Below are positions 48,422 through 55,639 of a stretch of 64,000 nucleotides of DNA, in pieces. Every line of letters begins with the position of its first letter. Positions within the stretch are counted from its first letter, which is position 1. The notes beneath the pieces are model-generated. The model did not search any database. It was not told the DNA's origin and saw only the letters and a list, made by a program, of their open reading frames with translations. Both the position numbers and the translations under genes were made by a program. The stretch is taken from the IMG/VR virus record IMGVR_UViG_3300036851_000157, positions 1-64,000 of that record. One strand, written 5' to 3'. This DNA is from a virus.

Positions 48422-49296
48422 CGGCTCATCTTTGCATCGTCAAGCATGTGGTGGACCATGCCGGCGACATTGAAGTCGAGCAAGAGCGAGCGCTGCTGAT
48501 TGTACATCTCCGTCCACTTGATCTCGACGAAATCATCGCTCTTATCTGATGGAATGATCCAACCACAAAGCTGACCGTTCTGGGTGACCGGAATGTCGAA
48601 CGCCTCGTACACTGTATTCAGGAACAAATATCCCTGAGCACGAAGCTTGTCCGTGAGGAAGTCCTGCTGCAGCTTGATGTAATGAATGTTGTACTCAGGA
48701 AGATGCTGGAAAGTGCTACTCCGCTCATCCCAGAGCACAGCGTACGGACCGCCCTCAGTGGGCCGCTGAACCGTGGTCTTTTTGGTGCCCTTGCCAGTTG
48801 TCTCGGTCAGCTCAACGGGAGTCGAAGCATAGTAAACATCCTTCTCCCTTTCCTCCCCGATCTCCTTGCGAACTCGAGCACGATATCCATCCAGAAACTG
48901 CTGGAGGGAGACGTACGCTCCTGTCAAGGCAGCGTTGCGTTGAGTCAACTGACGGTGTGACTTGGTCAGACAGAAGATCGACACCGAACCGAGGATGACC
49001 GACGGCGCGTACAGCTTGGTAACCTCGATCGCGGTATTGAGCATGATGTGAGCCCTCTGCTGTCGGGCTTCCTCCTGGTCGACCTGCTTCCGCGACTGAA
49101 TCACGTCAACGTTGATCAGGTCTTTCTTCATGTGATCCACGACAGGCTGTGCCTTCAGCGTGGCTCGGCAAGCAAGCACGGTCGCTGTGACCGCACCAGT
49201 CACGCCGGCGACGAAGAGAATCGTCGGCGAGTTCTTCTGGGTCTTGAGAACCGTTCGGCCCACTACACGAGTGACGGCCTGCGGCACATACTTCAT
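48418..49296 (-). CDS. DUF6353-like membrane protein A
   Basis: 292 residues. Two N-terminal hydrophobic segments (SPTILFVAGVTGAVTATVLA and a second near 90-115), then an outside-looking domain with LRAQGYLFLNTVYEAFDIPV and NGQLCGW. The same R-G/A-x-FLN-x-x-Y-x-x-x-x-(I/L)-x-x-T-x-x-G-x-x-x-GW core occurs at 52146-52907 and 53539-53874. Envelope protein of unknown role. Confidence 0.7.
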   Translation of the reverse strand: MKYVPQAVTRVVGRTVLKTQKNSPTILFVAGVTGAVTATVLACRATLKAQPVVDHMKKDLINVDVIQSRKQVDQEEARQQRAHIMLNTAIEVTKLYAPSVILGSVSIFCLTKSHRQLTQRNAALTGAYVSLQQFLDGYRARVRKEIGEEREKDVYYASTPVELTETTGKGTKKTTVQRPTEGGPYAVLWDERSSTFQHLPEYNIHYIKLQQDFLTDKLRAQGYLFLNTVYEAFDIPVTQNGQLCGWIIPSDKSDDFVEIKWTEMYNQQRSLLLDFNVAGMVHHMLDDAKMSR

Positions 49297-49529
49297 CGCT
49301 TCTCCTTGTGAAGAGTTCGAGGGCTCTTGGAGGGAACCCCGTTATAGATCTTGGTGGCTCGAACGTTGCAGATTCCGGCGTAGTACCCCTCGTGCGAGTC
49401 CATACGTAAATGGAAACAGGGAATTCCCACCGGAGCAGAATGACGCTCGCAATTCGTCTCAGCAAGAACTTCGCGGATCTTTCGGGTGAAGTCCATCACC
49501 TTGCTTGGTACGAACTTAGGTCGAGACAT
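49293..49529 (-). CDS. Small hypothetical protein
   Basis: 78 residues, ATGA overlap with the next gene. VMDFTRKIREVLAETNCERH, GIPCFHLRMDSHEGYYAGIC. Function unknown. Confidence 0.6.
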   Translation of the reverse strand: MSRPKFVPSKVMDFTRKIREVLAETNCERHSAPVGIPCFHLRMDSHEGYYAGICNVRATKIYNGVPSKSPRTLHKEKR

Positions 49530-49537
49530 GTTCGCTC

Positions 49538-50152
49538 CTATTTGCTGCTGAGACGGATGGGGTCAGGAAGATCGAGGAAGTACATCCCCTTGGACGAAAC
49601 GACATGCGCCTCGCCTAGCTCTTCCCAGCCGAGTCCAAAGTCGACATGGGTAGGAGTGATTCGAACAAGTCGCTTGAAATCGGCCATTGAGCACTGGTCG
49701 AACTGATCGATCAGGAGATTCATCTGGTTCAGAACTTCCTGTGCTTCAACACGAGAATCGAGCTCGACAACACTCGTGTCACCATCGCGAAGTGCATCGT
49801 CGCGGTATCGATTGTCCGCCCCGCGCCCGAGGGCCTTGTCGGGATTGTGTTTGCTGATGTTATGGCCTCGGTACAACCCTCCGTAACGGCTACGGCTGCG
49901 TCCAGCCGTAGAATATCCGCCGAACAGTGCATCAATGCCGTTGTGCACAGCATCTGCGAAGTTGTCTCGCAGATTTGGAAAGAAGGTGTCCCAGATCATG
50001 CTCGTCCACACGCTCCGAGCATCACCTTGAAATATCGTCTCCTTGAGCCTTCGACCTGCTGGCGCGGCGCGAACTCTTCCGGGATTCGTTGTCACCGGCT
50101 CAACAACTCTCGGCTCACGACTCTTGTGGCTCTGAGATGGGAACTCAGTCAT
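49538..50152 (-). CDS. Conserved phage protein
   Basis: 204 residues. LKETIFQGDARSVWTSMIWD, NFADAVHNGIDALFGG, DKALGRGADNRYRDDALRDG, LDSRVEAQEVLNQMNLLIDQ: a conserved early-region phage protein I know only as a hypothetical. No enzyme motif. Confidence 0.65.
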   Translation of the reverse strand: MTEFPSQSHKSREPRVVEPVTTNPGRVRAAPAGRRLKETIFQGDARSVWTSMIWDTFFPNLRDNFADAVHNGIDALFGGYSTAGRSRSRYGGLYRGHNISKHNPDKALGRGADNRYRDDALRDGDTSVVELDSRVEAQEVLNQMNLLIDQFDQCSMADFKRLVRITPTHVDFGLGWEELGEAHVVSSKGMYFLDLPDPIRLSSK

Positions 50153-50176
50153 GCTTTCTCCTTGGACAGAAACTAA

Positions 50177-50193
50177 GAGCCCAGGTTGGGCTC
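50177..50193 (-). terminator. Terminator hairpin
   Basis: GAGCCCA/TGGGCTC with a three-base loop, then TTAGTTTCTG on the coding strand; follows the gene ending at 50209. Confidence 0.6.
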
Positions 50194-50208
50194 TCAGCGG
50201 GATGAGTG

Positions 50209-50370
50209 TTACGAAGTCTCTTTCTTCTCTTCGTTCTTCGGTGGGAAGTACTTCTCCTCAATCTCGTCGAGGGCTTGCGCTTCTGCCTTGATGATCATTC
50301 CGATCACTGCAGCAGTGACAGCGCCAATCGACAACTTGATGATCAGCATCTTCGTCTTGTTGCGAAGCAT
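50209..50370 (-). CDS. Small membrane protein, cassette gene
   Basis: 53 residues. KMLIIKLSIGAVTAAVIGMI (membrane helix) and a charged cytoplasmic tail. Own promoter (50391) and terminator. Confidence 0.7.
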   Translation of the reverse strand: MLRNKTKMLIIKLSIGAVTAAVIGMIIKAEAQALDEIEEKYFPPKNEEKKETS

Positions 50371-50390
50371 GAAGATCTCCTTTCGGTCTC

Positions 50391-50415
50391 ATTAAAGACC
50401 GGGTATTTCGTGCGA
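50391..50415 (-). promoter_or_regulatory. Phage cassette promoter
   Basis: TCGC-N15-TTTAAT; 21 bases before ATG 50370. The preceding terminator (50420-50447) runs into its upstream part. Confidence 0.65.
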
Positions 50416-50419
50416 AAAG

Positions 50420-50447
50420 GATAGAGCCCTATTTCTAGAGCTCTATC
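50420..50447 (-). terminator. Terminator hairpin
   Basis: GATAGAGC/GCTCTATC stem followed by CTTTT, then the next promoter. Confidence 0.6.
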
Positions 50448-50454
50448 GGATGAA

Positions 50455-50667
50455 CTACTTGGTCTTGGCCGTCTTCTTGTCGGACTTGACGCGACGGTCG
50501 ACTTCCTTCTTCCAGGCCTTGGAATTGCGGCTGTTCGCGCGTGCGTTGAGGAGCTTCGCAGCTCCGGAGAGCGCGGTCGCTCCTGCGAGCAAGCATAGAG
50601 CAGTGTTTTCCTCCCAGGCCTTCTTGATGTCAGCCTTGATCTTGTCAGCATTCAAGTTGATGTTCAT
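50455..50667 (-). CDS. Small basic protein with short hydrophobic helix
   Basis: 70 residues: LNADKIKADIKKAWEENTAL, LLAGATALSGAAKLLNARAN, a lysine-rich tail. Own promoter at 50693. Role unknown. Confidence 0.7.
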   Translation of the reverse strand: MNINLNADKIKADIKKAWEENTALCLLAGATALSGAAKLLNARANSRNSKAWKKEVDRRVKSDKKTAKTK

Positions 50668-50692
50668 GGCGGTACCTTTCTAAAGTGGGTTC

Positions 50693-50717
50693 ATTAGAGG
50701 CTGTGTTTCATTTGCGA
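50693..50717 (-). promoter_or_regulatory. Phage cassette promoter
   Basis: TCGC-N15-TCTAAT, 26 bases before ATG 50667. Confidence 0.65.
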
Positions 50718-50782
50718 GACGGGAAGTACGGCGAGACCCCAATCCAGCCAGTGAACTCCCCGCCTCGCAAATATCCGACCGA

Positions 50783-51550
50783 TTACTCGGTCGTCCCCCC
50801 GGGCTCTTCGGCACCCTCGGCCATCTTACGACGCTGACGGATGTTTAGAAGCATTGTCGGGATGTTCTTTCCCTGCCGCGCTTCTGCGTAAAGCGTTTCG
50901 AACTCATTCCGATTCATCTCTAGAAGTTGGTCGGGGGTGTAGTCCGACCAGGTCTTCTTGACTGGATTATCCATGTAGAGAGGATCGCCATGATTCTGCT
51001 CAGGGCTGTCGATCGACGGAATTCCATCGTCGCCTGGATAGACCGGAGCCTCGTTGGCGACGTTGGTCAGAGGGTTCTCCAGATCCGGCACAGGACTGAG
51101 ATCGGCACGCTGGCTCTTCTCGTAGTCCTTCTGAACCACTTCAGGCCAGATCTTGGTCATGAAATAATTCGCACGATCGGTGTTCTCGAAGAGGTACAGC
51201 ACGAAGGCATTGAAGGCGCCTGTCGAAACGAATCGACGCCAAATATCCCCGCTTCCGTGCGGATCGTCCTTGTCGAACTGCTCACCGTCAGGGCCTTGCG
51301 AACGAACTCCGTAGGAGTGCTTGATGAGAACCTTGACGATATCGAGCATCTCACGCTTCTCAGGAGCGGTAAGTTCGCGCACAAGAGTCTTATCGTCGCC
51401 GATAACCTCGTCCTGGAAACGTTCCAAGCGCTCCTTGAGAACCTCCAGCTCCATGTCGTGCGAGACCTCGAACTCGTCAAGGTGGAAATGAAGCGTTCGA
51501 GAAACCGGATTACCGCTTGGACTCTTGAACGAGATGAACTGCTTGATCAT
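50783..51550 (-). CDS. Possible tail-assembly-chaperone-like protein
   Basis: 255 residues. FHLDEFEVSHDMELEVLKER, ELTAPEKREMLDIVKVLIKH, GDIWRRFVSTGAFNAFVLYL and ENTDRANYFMTKIWP resemble phage tail-assembly chaperone family proteins (a STGAFNAF segment plus RANxFM). If correct, a tail gene sits in the early cassette region. Family assignment is from motif memory only. Confidence 0.45.
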   Translation of the reverse strand: MIKQFISFKSPSGNPVSRTLHFHLDEFEVSHDMELEVLKERLERFQDEVIGDDKTLVRELTAPEKREMLDIVKVLIKHSYGVRSQGPDGEQFDKDDPHGSGDIWRRFVSTGAFNAFVLYLFENTDRANYFMTKIWPEVVQKDYEKSQRADLSPVPDLENPLTNVANEAPVYPGDDGIPSIDSPEQNHGDPLYMDNPVKKTWSDYTPDQLLEMNRNEFETLYAEARQGKNIPTMLLNIRQRRKMAEGAEEPGGTTE

Positions 51551-51560
51551 TGTGTTCCTT

Positions 51561-51743
51561 TCAGAACAGCGCTTCTGCGCCGTGCGTGAGATTCTTGGTT
51601 TGGATGATTTCGCCGCCGACTTCAGAAATCATGCCGGAGTGCCACCGTTCATACACGGCCTCCGCATCCTCAAGAAATGTCGTCTGTGCAATCTCCGTGA
51701 ATGAATGGTCGGGCAGCTGCCGAAAGACCCGGTAGCGAAACAT
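51561..51743 (-). CDS. Small hypothetical protein
   Basis: 60 residues, AAAGGAG upstream. FRYRVFRQLPDHSFTEIAQT, LEDAEAVYERWHSGMISEVG. Lies between a terminator and the chaperone-like gene. Function unknown. Confidence 0.6.
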   Translation of the reverse strand: MFRYRVFRQLPDHSFTEIAQTTFLEDAEAVYERWHSGMISEVGGEIIQTKNLTHGAEALF

Positions 51744-51763
51744 TCTTCTCCTTTAGAGAAATA

Positions 51764-51799
51764 GAGAGGCCTAGTAGTGTGGGGACTACCAGGCCTCTC
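51764..51799 (-). terminator. Strong terminator hairpin
   Basis: GAGAGGCCT/AGGCCTCTC plus GTAGT/ACTAC with a six-base loop; TATTTCTC follows. Ends the gene at 51815. Confidence 0.65.
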
Positions 51800-51814
51800 G
51801 GCTTGGGGAACTGT

Positions 51815-52021
51815 TCAGTTATCGGTGGAGTCGTCGGACTCGACGTGGACGTCCGCGGACACCGAGCCCTTCGCGTTGAGCCGGTTCTTCAGCCACAGGA
51901 CACCGGCAGCAACTCCGCCGATGATGGCGGCGCGCTTGGCGTTCTTGCGAGTGAAGACTCGGTCCTTCAGCGAGGTGGTCTCGGGGGTCTCGGGGACGGT
52001 CTGGTCGTTGGTCTCGGTCAT
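51815..52021 (-). CDS. Small membrane protein, cassette gene
   Basis: 68 residues from ATG 52021. VFTRKNAKRAAIIGGVAAGV, LWLKNRLNAKG then an acidic end. Membrane helix with positive N-side. Own promoter at 52055. Confidence 0.7.
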   Translation of the reverse strand: MTETNDQTVPETPETTSLKDRVFTRKNAKRAAIIGGVAAGVLWLKNRLNAKGSVSADVHVESDDSTDN

Positions 52022-52054
52022 GATTCCTTCTTTCTTAGGAACAGGTTTCCGTTC

Positions 52055-52079
52055 ATTATGAGCGATGTAATTCCTGCGA
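52055..52079 (-). promoter_or_regulatory. Phage cassette promoter
   Basis: TCGC-N15-CATAAT, 34 bases before ATG 52021. Confidence 0.65.
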
Positions 52080-52145
52080 TTTAATCGCAGTTCCATTCAC
52101 ATGGGGGCTCAAATATCCAGTCGAGCGGATGCCTTGAGCCCCTTA

Positions 52146-52907
52146 TTAGAAACCCGGCTTAGGCTGCTGCCTGAACTTGATTTCCGTCACAGCCATTCCG
52201 TTGTCCAACAACACCGGCGAGAACACGATATCAAGCGCCTCTCCCGCCGCCCATCCGAGGATGTGTCCGACACCTGTTGGATCGAGCCCAAGCTCGTCGT
52301 AAAAGGTGTTCAAGGACGCACCGCGTTGGTTGTTGGCCTCGAAATTCACGAAGTTCATGGCCTTCTTAACCGATTCCTGCGTCGAAAGGAAGTAACGGCC
52401 CGAAGAGTTGTCCTTGAACCAGGACAGGCCCTCATTTGTAACGGCCCCGGGCGGAATGAACTCTCGATCGATCTTGTCGCGGGCAATCGAGTTGTCGATT
52501 TCATCCATCTTCTTGAATCCCAACTGCTCGGCAGCCTTGTCACGGAACTCATCGAAATCTCCTGAGAGCAGCCCGTAAGCAGCAGCCAGTGCAGCGTATC
52601 GACGCGCCTGGACACGATTTGCAGCCACGATGCAGCCGACGGCCATTACCCCTGTCGCTGCAGCGGGGATGTAAAGCTTCCAGACCTTCTCGAAACGAGC
52701 CTTGTTGTTGAGTTGGAAAGACTGATCGTCGTTTTCAACCTTTCCCACGATTTCTTCGTGCTGGATCTGCTGTGCGGCCTTCCAGGTTGCCTTGCCTGTG
52801 AGATAGACCGTCACGCCAGCGCCAGCAATCCCCAGGATGGTGAGGATCTGAGGCGATTCCTTGGTGACGAACTTCCCAAGGTCCTTGGTGATGTGCTTGA
52901 GGTTCAC
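52146..52907 (-). CDS. DUF6353-like membrane protein B
   Basis: 253 residues, GTG start. Two hydrophobic segments (SPQILTILGIAGAGVTVYLT; IPAAATGVMAVGCIVAANRV) and a domain ending in GASLNTFYDELGLDPTGVG, HILGWAAG, similar to proteins A and C. Closely follows five small overlapping genes transcribed from the promoter at 53973. Confidence 0.7.
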   Translation of the reverse strand: MNLKHITKDLGKFVTKESPQILTILGIAGAGVTVYLTGKATWKAAQQIQHEEIVGKVENDDQSFQLNNKARFEKVWKLYIPAAATGVMAVGCIVAANRVQARRYAALAAAYGLLSGDFDEFRDKAAEQLGFKKMDEIDNSIARDKIDREFIPPGAVTNEGLSWFKDNSSGRYFLSTQESVKKAMNFVNFEANNQRGASLNTFYDELGLDPTGVGHILGWAAGEALDIVFSPVLLDNGMAVTEIKFRQQPKPGF

Positions 52908-53020
52908 TCGTAATCCTCGTCTTCATTGTTGAAGTCTTGCACGAACTGCTCTACCGGTGGGTAAAGCACGATGAAGGCGATCCCGAGAATCGCCAACCAT
53001 TGAAATATCTCGTTGATCAT
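52904..53020 (-). CDS. 38-residue membrane peptide
   Basis: MINEIFQWLAILGIAFIVLY then PPVEQFVQDFNNEDEDYE: membrane helix with acidic tail. Start and stop overlap the neighbouring genes. Confidence 0.65.
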   Translation of the reverse strand: MINEIFQWLAILGIAFIVLYPPVEQFVQDFNNEDEDYE

Positions 53021-53205
53021 CCCTTCCCTCGAATCGTTTTCTCCATGTCCTGAGGACATATTTCACCATCATCACCGCTGTACCAACCCATTGCTGAGCC
53101 AGTCACTACCTGCAGAGGAGAATAATCGTAAGCATCCATAGGATGCTCAGATCCGACTCCACCCAGTGTTCGTTCACGTTGACACATAACACACTTCGGA
53201 ATCAT
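53017..53205 (-). CDS. Small cysteine-containing protein
   Basis: 62 residues: MIPKCVMCQRERTLGGVGSE, then GDDGEICPQDMEKTIRGKG; CxxC plus a later C may bind zinc. Overlaps both neighbours. Confidence 0.65.
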   Translation of the reverse strand: MIPKCVMCQRERTLGGVGSEHPMDAYDYSPLQVVTGSAMGWYSGDDGEICPQDMEKTIRGKG

Positions 53206-53351
53206 CGTCTTACCTCTCTAATGATCCACCAGATGGCCCAGAGACCAGAGGTGGCGAACGTCAGCACCAAGTCGCCGACGAGATTTGAAAGGCCGTACCC
53301 ACGAGGTTTCTTTGGGGGTCTCGGCTTGTACTCGATCCAAGCAACCTCCAT
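53202..53351 (-). CDS. 49-residue membrane protein
   Basis: MEVAWIEYKPRPPKKPRGYG, then LVGDLVLTFATSGLWAIWWI and a basic end: proline-rich positive head, one membrane helix. Stop overlaps next start. Confidence 0.65.
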   Translation of the reverse strand: MEVAWIEYKPRPPKKPRGYGLSNLVGDLVLTFATSGLWAIWWIIREVRR

Positions 53352-53362
53352 GATTCTTCCTT

Positions 53363-53530
53363 TCAGAGGTCGGCAACGGCCTTCTTGAGAGCGTTGATCT
53401 TGCTTTCGGCCGTCTGGGTAGCTTCGGTAACCATTGCCAGAGCCCGCTTAGCTCCGACCAGAATCACCACAAGCGTGGTCGCGGAGACTGCCAAACTGGC
53501 AGACGCGACGATGAGTGACGCAAGTTGCAT
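53363..53530 (-). CDS. 55-residue membrane protein
   Basis: MQLASLIVASASLAVSATTL, VVILVGAKRALAMV then a soluble helix (TEATQTAESKINALKKAVAD). AGGAGG-like site upstream. Membrane-anchored coiled helix. Confidence 0.65.
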   Translation of the reverse strand: MQLASLIVASASLAVSATTLVVILVGAKRALAMVTEATQTAESKINALKKAVADL

Positions 53531-53538
53531 GACTCCTC

Positions 53539-53874
53539 CTAGAGCGTGTGCCAGATGAACTTGGCATTCTTAAGGACGATCCGTCCGCCCTCGCTGTCTG
53601 AGGTGAACGAGAAATCCATTCTCTCTCCGAAGTTGTTCCAGCCGAGAAGCTGTCCCTCGGGAGTGCGCGGGATTCCGAGATAATCCAGAACTTCGTTGAC
53701 AAACAAAGAACCCCGAGCCATACACTTGTCTTGCATGAAACTCATGACGTGTTTCACGAAGAAATGATTGTACTCCTGGTCGTTGTGCCAGTTGGAATTT
53801 GACTGATCAAAAACGACTCGGATCTCTACGTCCGAATCGATCTGGTTGTATTTCTCGAACTGTACCTTCTCCAT
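53539..53874 (-). CDS. Soluble DUF6353-C-terminal-domain protein (C)
   Basis: 111 residues. QDKCMARGSLFVNEVLDYLG then IPRTPEGQLLGW is the conserved domain of proteins A and B, here without membrane segments; the rest is beta-rich. Suggests a free-standing partner of the membrane forms. AAGGAG upstream. Confidence 0.7.
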   Translation of the reverse strand: MEKVQFEKYNQIDSDVEIRVVFDQSNSNWHNDQEYNHFFVKHVMSFMQDKCMARGSLFVNEVLDYLGIPRTPEGQLLGWNNFGERMDFSFTSDSEGGRIVLKNAKFIWHTL

Positions 53875-53972
53875 GGATGGATCTCCTTAGCTCTTCTAAC
53901 ATGGACAGAAAATATAAGAGAAGCTGTTCGTACCCGTATAGGGTGATCAGGGTAGACTACTACCGTCTTCTC

Positions 53973-53997
53973 ATTAGAGGGGTTGTATTTCTTGCGA
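53973..53997 (-). promoter_or_regulatory. Phage cassette promoter
   Basis: TCGC-N15-TCTAAT, unusually far (about 100 bases) from the first gene at 53874, leaving a long 5' leader that may be structured. Confidence 0.6.
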
Positions 53998-54029
53998 CGA
54001 AGAAATAAAGTGAGAAGAGGTACAACGTC

Positions 54030-54130
54030 CAACTAAAACGTTGTCGTTAAGCAGCTGTTTGGTCCGTGCTGCCACGCCAGCCAGGATTCGAACCTGGACA
54101 TTAGTGTCTTGGCAACCCTTTCGGGTCCTC
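54030..54130 (-). ncRNA. Small RNA with tRNA-like T arm
   Basis: A cassette promoter (54136-54160) drives no protein here. The coding strand has a perfect T arm (CCAGG, loop TTCGAAT, CCTGG; 54081-54097), a 7-bp helix GTTGCCA/TGGCAGC around it (54068-54074 with 54110-54116), a GAAA-loop hairpin ACCC/GGGT (54115-54126) and a downstream ACAACG/CGTTGT hairpin. No canonical D arm, anticodon stem or adjacent acceptor can be drawn, so it is not an ordinary tRNA. Likely a tRNA-mimicking or degenerate tRNA transcript. Confidence 0.5.
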
Positions 54131-54135
54131 TTCTC

Positions 54136-54160
54136 ATTACAGCACCTGTTTTTCCTGCGA
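54136..54160 (-). promoter_or_regulatory. Phage cassette promoter for the small RNA
   Basis: TCGC-N15-TGTAAT. Transcript would start near 54129, just before the tRNA-like element. Confidence 0.6.
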
Positions 54161-54169
54161 CAGACAAAT

Positions 54170-54195
54170 AGAGAGCCCTTGTTACGGGGCTCTCT
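54170..54195 (-). terminator. Terminator hairpin
   Basis: AGAGAGCCC/GGGCTCTCT followed by ATTTGTCTG; ends the gene at 54203. Confidence 0.65.
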
Positions 54196-54202
54196 CGGAA
54201 GA

Positions 54203-54433
54203 CTACATGCCTCTGGTGACTTGCTCCCAGAACTTGGCGGTATCGAGCTTCTTGTCCAGGCCGGCGGTGAGTTGGCCCATCTTTTCTATCCACTCGAGCT
54301 GTCGTTCGTGTTGGAGTTTAGCTTCTTCAGCTTTGTCCCAACCCTTGATGATGTCGAGTGTCTTGAGGATGACGAGTCCAGTCCACGCAGCGGTGGCTAA
54401 ACCAGCTAGCAGTGCGATCTGCTTTTTGTTCAT
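54203..54433 (-). CDS. Small membrane protein, cassette gene
   Basis: 76 residues. KKQIALLAGLATAAWTGLVI membrane helix then a coiled region (EEAKLQHERQLEWIEKMGQL). Own promoter 54462, terminator 54170-54195. Confidence 0.7.
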   Translation of the reverse strand: MNKKQIALLAGLATAAWTGLVILKTLDIIKGWDKAEEAKLQHERQLEWIEKMGQLTAGLDKKLDTAKFWEQVTRGM

Positions 54434-54461
54434 GGTTGTGTCTCCTTAATGTGGGGTCTTC

Positions 54462-54486
54462 ATTATAGGAAAGGAATAACCAGCGA
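54462..54486 (-). promoter_or_regulatory. Phage cassette promoter
   Basis: TCGC-N15-TATAAT, 29 bases before ATG 54433; the terminator 54493-54514 of the previous cassette ends just upstream. Confidence 0.7.
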
Positions 54487-54492
54487 CAAAGA

Positions 54493-54514
54493 GAAAGCCG
54501 ATGTACTGGCTTCC
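54493..54514 (-). terminator. Terminator hairpin
   Basis: Seven pairs (GGAAGCC/GGCTTTC on the coding strand, one G-T wobble) then TCTTTG, next to the following promoter. Confidence 0.55.
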
Positions 54515-54523
54515 TCCCTGAAT

Positions 54524-54667
54524 CTACTTGAAGAGAGCGTGCTTGGTCTTCTTGGTCGTCTTCGTGAACGCTCTCGCGAGCTTGCTGATGACGAGGTACG
54601 GGATGTACAACAGCATCAGCGCGAACGCGATCTGGAACATGAGAAAGACGAACTGGAAAGCATCCAT
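54524..54667 (-). CDS. 47-residue membrane protein, cassette gene
   Basis: MDAFQFVFLMFQIAFALMLL, YIPYLVISKLARAFTKTTKK: membrane helix with strongly basic tail. GGAG upstream; own promoter 54693. Confidence 0.7.
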   Translation of the reverse strand: MDAFQFVFLMFQIAFALMLLYIPYLVISKLARAFTKTTKKTKHALFK

Positions 54668-54692
54668 GGGGTCTCCTTCGGTGTGGGTATTC

Positions 54693-54717
54693 ATTATAGG
54701 GGTGGAATATCCCGCGA
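54693..54717 (-). promoter_or_regulatory. Phage cassette promoter
   Basis: TCGC-N15-TATAAT, 26 bases before ATG 54667. Confidence 0.7.
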
Positions 54718-54725
54718 TAAGAGAA

Positions 54726-54750
54726 GTAGAGCCCGGGTAAGGGGCTCTAC
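54726..54750 (-). terminator. Terminator hairpin
   Basis: GTAGAGCCC/GGGCTCTAC, seven-base loop, then TTCTCTT; ends the gene at 54758. Confidence 0.65.
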
Positions 54751-54757
54751 TGGGTGA

Positions 54758-54952
54758 TCAGTCCTCGGGGTCGGGAACGATCTCAAGGTCAGGCTTCTTG
54801 GTCTTCTTTTCCTTCCAGTCGACGTACGATCCGACTGCGAACACGGCAACCAGCAATCCTGCTTCGATACCGATGATGGTACGATTGAGGTTGCGGTTGA
54901 CCTTGCGCATGTGGATGACGTCAGGGCAGGTGTAGACGTGTCGCTTGAGCAT
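54758..54952 (-). CDS. Small membrane protein, cassette gene
   Basis: 64 residues from ATG 54952 (AAAGGAG). MLKRHVYTCPDVIHMRKVNR basic/Cys head, then TIIGIEAGLLVAVFAVGSYV membrane helix, acidic tail. Own promoter 54978. Confidence 0.7.
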   Translation of the reverse strand: MLKRHVYTCPDVIHMRKVNRNLNRTIIGIEAGLLVAVFAVGSYVDWKEKKTKKPDLEIVPDPED

Positions 54953-54977
54953 GGGGTCTCCTTTGTTGGGGTCTGTC

Positions 54978-55002
54978 GTTATAGGCGATGTAAATATAGC
55001 GA
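54978..55002 (-). promoter_or_regulatory. Phage cassette promoter
   Basis: TCGC-N15-TATAAC, 26 bases before ATG 54952. Confidence 0.65.
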
Positions 55003-55005
55003 AAA

Positions 55006-55027
55006 GCAGACCCAATGAAGGGTCTGC
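55006..55027 (-). terminator. Terminator hairpin
   Basis: GCAGACCC/GGGTCTGC with six-base loop, then TTTTCGC shared with the next promoter; ends the gene at 55034. Confidence 0.7.
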
Positions 55028-55033
55028 TAGGCC

Positions 55034-55306
55034 TTACTTGGCGAGGCCTTCCATCCACTTGAGGTTGTTGAGTCTGGCTTCCCAGTGGGATGCGTTCTCT
55101 TCTGCCAGCCGGAGAGCGGTCCGTTCGTACAGGGCGAGATGGGTCTGCATCTGCTCGATGAGGGAGATGACGAGGGGTTCGTCGTCATACTTCGATCGGA
55201 GCCGAGCAGCCTGTTCGCACAGTGCTACGGAATGGTCGTGGGCCAACATCAGGAACTGCATCTCCATTGAGATGATCTCAGTGTTCTCTTCTTCAAGATT
55301 GGACAT
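55034..55306 (-). CDS. Small helical protein, cassette gene
   Basis: 90 residues from ATG 55306. MSNLEEENTEIISMEMQFLM, ALCEQAARLRSKYDDEPLVI: all-helical, soluble. Own promoter 55331. Function unknown. Confidence 0.7.
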   Translation of the reverse strand: MSNLEEENTEIISMEMQFLMLAHDHSVALCEQAARLRSKYDDEPLVISLIEQMQTHLALYERTALRLAEENASHWEARLNNLKWMEGLAK

Positions 55307-55330
55307 GGTGGTTCTCCTTTGGTTGGGGTC

Positions 55331-55355
55331 ATTATAGGCTATGAATATCCCGCGA
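55331..55355 (-). promoter_or_regulatory. Phage cassette promoter
   Basis: TCGC-N15-TATAAT, 25 bases before ATG 55306. Confidence 0.7.
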
Positions 55356-55362
55356 AAAGCCA

Positions 55363-55379
55363 TAGTCCATGTAGGACTA
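55363..55379 (-). terminator. Terminator hairpin
   Basis: TAGTCC/GGACTA with five-base loop, then TGGCTTTTCGC, merging into the next promoter; ends the gene at 55391. Confidence 0.6.
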
Positions 55380-55390
55380 CAGCTCTTGAG

Positions 55391-55612
55391 CTACACCTTT
55401 TTCAAGGCGAGAATGAACGGGTGCCAGCCTTTGATGTCGAATCTCTCAGCCAGCTCCTTCTCGGTCACGATCTCATTGTGGATGTCGCTGCCCAACACCG
55501 CGTCGAAAACAAGATATGTCGTCTTCTTTTCGATGTCGGGTGTAACGCCTCCGTTCAGGAAAGTGATGAGGGGAAGCTGGGACTTTTGGATCTTGATGGC
55601 GTACATTTCCAT
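55391..55612 (-). CDS. Small cassette protein
   Basis: 73 residues from ATG 55612 (AGGAGAAC upstream). MEMYAIKIQKSQLPLITFLN, KTTYLVFDAVLGSDIHNEIV. Beta-rich, soluble. Own promoter 55640. Confidence 0.7.
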   Translation of the reverse strand: MEMYAIKIQKSQLPLITFLNGGVTPDIEKKTTYLVFDAVLGSDIHNEIVTEKELAERFDIKGWHPFILALKKV

Positions 55613-55639
55613 GTTGTTCTCCTTTGTTGGGTGGTGCTC

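Noticed and set aside
54030-54130. Ordinary tRNA gene
   Set aside because: Only the T arm is good; acceptor strands are not adjacent to it and no anticodon stem with a 7-base loop can be formed.
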